In this document: positions 63,201-64,000 of the stretch, piece by piece
Layout of the letters: each line of letters begins with the position of its first letter
Position numbering within the stretch: position 1 is the stretch's first letter
From: JAHBNG01 sp039028975
GTDB taxonomy: Bacteria; Chloroflexota; Anaerolineae; Caldilineales; Caldilineaceae
DNA length: 64,000 nucleotides
Direction of reading: 5' to 3'
NCBI GenBank assembly: GCA_039028975.1
Contig: JBCCHB010000017.1
Span: 62,001-126,000 of the forward strand
Made by a program: the position numbers and the translations under genes
The notes under the pieces: generated by a model
The model's database searches: none
The model's input: the letters and a program-made list of their open reading frames with translations, nothing else
What the model was told of the DNA's origin: nothing

Positions 63201-64000
63201 AATCGTCCCATGAACTCTAGTACCGTTGCATATCAGGTCCGCAGCGGCAACGATCAGATCTGGGGCGTTAACCCAGATAACAGTAGCGTCACCGTCATCG
63301 ATGCTACAACCGAGCAACGAGTTGCTATTATTCCAGTCGGTCAGAATCCTAGCGCCGTCGCTATCCGACCAAGTAGCGATACTGTCTGGGTTATCAATCG
63401 AGATTCGGCGACGATTAGCGTCATTAACGGTACTACCCTCTCCGTTGAAAACACCATGAGTCTACCCAGAGGGAGCAAACCCCACGGAGTCGTTTTTGAT
63501 TCAGGTGGCTTCTTTGCCTACGTCACACTCGAAGCATTAGGACAGGTTGTCCGAGTAGATCCAGATGGGTTAATCATTGCCGCCAGCGTTACGTTGGGCG
63601 AGCATGTGCGTCACCTCACCATTACGCCAGACAGCACCCGTCTTCTTGTCTCTCGCTTTATCACGCCACGGCTGCCAGGCGAAGAGACTCAATCCATTCA
63701 GACCAATGGCGTCGGTGGTGAGGTCATGGTGGTCAACCTGGCAGATATGACCCTGAACAATACCATTACGCTTCAGGTGAATACGGATGCTGATTTTGAG
63801 GCTGGCGCTCGTGGCGTGCCGAACTATCTAGCCGCACCAGTCATCTCGCCCGACGGACAGGTAGCCTGGGTTCCATCCAAGCAAGACAATATTTTGCGGG
63901 GCGGCTTGCGTGATGGAAATGATCTGAACTTTGAGCATACGGTTCGGGCGATTTCGTCACATATCAATTTGGGCAGCTTTAGCGAGACCTTTGCTGCTCG
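60291..64000 (+). CDS. Secreted AA5-type copper-radical oxidase with discoidin, PKD and beta-propeller domains (3' end beyond window)
   Basis: 1236 codons visible, no stop. Signal peptide about 1-33, then a QIFVPLIS tag (44-51). A galactose/glyoxal-oxidase seven-bladed propeller follows: Cys170 (MFCSD) and Tyr215 (RWYPT) form the thioether cofactor pair; Tyr423 and His424 (RNYHS) and His511 (THTMNT, in the E-set domain) complete the copper site. An E-set domain (about 475-570), two F5/8-type discoidin domains (about 575-720 and 735-875), a PKD domain (about 885-965) and a YVTN-type beta-propeller (from about 990) follow. It would oxidise alcohols or aldehydes outside the cell and make H2O2. 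It starts 250 bp after the NRPS, behind a terminator, so it is probably a separate unit. Confidence 0.88.
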   Translation, partial: MYSVKIRRRLYLFLSFLFLATPLGISHQNIYGQEIEDPSSTSFQIFVPLISGERVTTQENPPNATAPQGGNLQNHDDEYWARLTENEPRWESPGTVRAAAASNVGGEWGPVITWPHTPVSIANLPDGRVLTWSGSEREHWPSTEQTYSATWDPATGTFSEYFNDNHNMFCSDLISLDDGRIMALGGRNTVVFTSIFDPVTNQWARVQDMNSSRWYPTSTTLADGSVFTAVGKGGPYPERWNESSGWTRLTGVNLQAPILNYGTNKDGAGWWPLMHLDPRGNIFHYGATPVMHSINPNGNGSLTTLGNSNLSWYPEEAVAILYDEGKILVAGGAQNSGTNTSSNKAAIIDINNPTPQITTIASMNHARQFANEVVLPDGTVLVIGGNTSGTKFSDNGTVLDAELWDPTTQGWTLLNPMSVPRNYHSTAILLVDGRVLSGGGGYSSGNPNHPATHTDGQVFSPPYLFDGAGSPVVRPTVTNAPNVVGIGQSFNVQGSNNIARFTMIRNSATTHTMNTGQRFLEVPFTQLSSGNFQLTAHSNANVLLPGYWMLFGLTNDGVPSVAKMVQVRMSVPTASTPGPYRYVKFVAESEVNGKPWSSAAEVNILDGNGAAINRSDWTISADSEETVGEDGRATNAIDGNSNSIWHTEWYANSGDDNDPPHPHQLIIDMGIGYELSGLRYLPRPGGGNGTISQYNVQLSEDGVNWSLPVAQGTFANNQAEKLVSIDSGSAIFNLARGKITTQSSTGFGGVPSRAIDGDNDGVYNNGSITHTQNEANAWWEVDLGRQHNLTTISLWNRTDCCSNRLSNFHVFVSDDPFDSTSLSATQSQDGVTEHHYPGEAGRTTEFTINRAGRYVRVQLGGTNFLQLAEVEIFGTLDVPSEPISIDPLTTTPAQVNTAVNYIASASGGPALQYKWVFGDGTAETTYSSSPNTSHTFNQPGRYEVTLTVQNEGGNEQSIQFYQAIYTPQAANRPMNSSTVAYQVRSGNDQIWGVNPDNSSVTVIDATTEQRVAIIPVGQNPSAVAIRPSSDTVWVINRDSATISVINGTTLSVENTMSLPRGSKPHGVVFDSGGFFAYVTLEALGQVVRVDPDGLIIAASVTLGEHVRHLTITPDSTRLLVSRFITPRLPGEETQSIQTNGVGGEVMVVNLADMTLNNTITLQVNTDADFEAGARGVPNYLAAPVISPDGQVAWVPSKQDNILRGGLRDGNDLNFEHTVRAISSHINLGSFSETFAA

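Overview
The window reads as a piece of the chromosome of a mesophilic, heterotrophic bacterium, most likely a filamentous Chloroflexota (Anaerolineae or Caldilineae type). This is an inference. It rests on large secreted proteins with Thr/Pro 'TPTPTPT' linkers, a short 'IYIPLI'-like hydrophobic tag on several of them, a zinc-free L33 protein, many small dispersed inverted-repeat elements, and a sugar-acid and polysaccharide catabolic gene content. No rRNA, tRNA, CRISPR array, phage or intact insertion sequence was seen.

Layout. 0-9 kb, all on the minus strand: a GH29 alpha-L-fucosidase (cut by the window edge), a DUF58 membrane protein, a giant secreted protein with two [TIM-barrel glycosidase + PA14] modules in tandem, and an enolase-superfamily sugar-acid dehydratase. 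9.6-17.7 kb, plus strand: a lipoprotein made of three fused solute-binding domains, an MscS channel, and two overlapping nucleoside-type ABC permeases that lack a local ATPase. 17.7-19.9 kb, minus strand: an ECF sigma factor, a membrane anti-sigma-like protein and a Tat-type Rieske protein, each pair overlapping by 4 bp. 20-34.8 kb: housekeeping and repair genes (a family-4-like UDG without any cysteine, M32 carboxypeptidase, an S1-domain protein behind a near-consensus promoter with a palindromic operator candidate, rpmG, Dtd, a DNA-repair radical SAM protein, glutathionyl-hydroquinone reductase, a bifunctional aldolase/dehydrogenase), with an SH3-domain membrane protein, a lipoprotein and an S8 protease between them. 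35-43.3 kb: a second secreted S8 protease, then a minus-strand set of a sulfotransferase-like protein, a class IV aminotransferase, PdxA, PhyH, a class II aldolase and DUF4058. 43.9-46 kb: HpaI-type aldolase and a membrane-anchored dienelactone hydrolase.

46.7-60 kb is a hybrid PKS/NRPS locus: KS-AT, then ACP-aminotransferase, then C-A-PCP-C-A-PCP-TE. The order of domains is that of beta-amino-acid lines such as mycosubtilin MycA. By the specificity-pocket residues the first A domain should take glycine and the second beta-alanine, so the expected backbone is beta-aminoacyl-Gly-beta-Ala. The line is interrupted twice at DNA level: two MITE-like repeats sit between KS-AT and ACP, and the aminotransferase and C domain lie in different frames joined at a run of seven T. 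The T run is in the register of a -1 slippery heptamer, with an SD-like element just upstream. From 60.3 kb to the window end runs a secreted AA5-type copper-radical oxidase with discoidin, PKD and beta-propeller domains.

The intergenic DNA is crowded with at least four recurring families of 70-225 bp inverted-repeat or degenerate elements, plus several single stem-loop elements.
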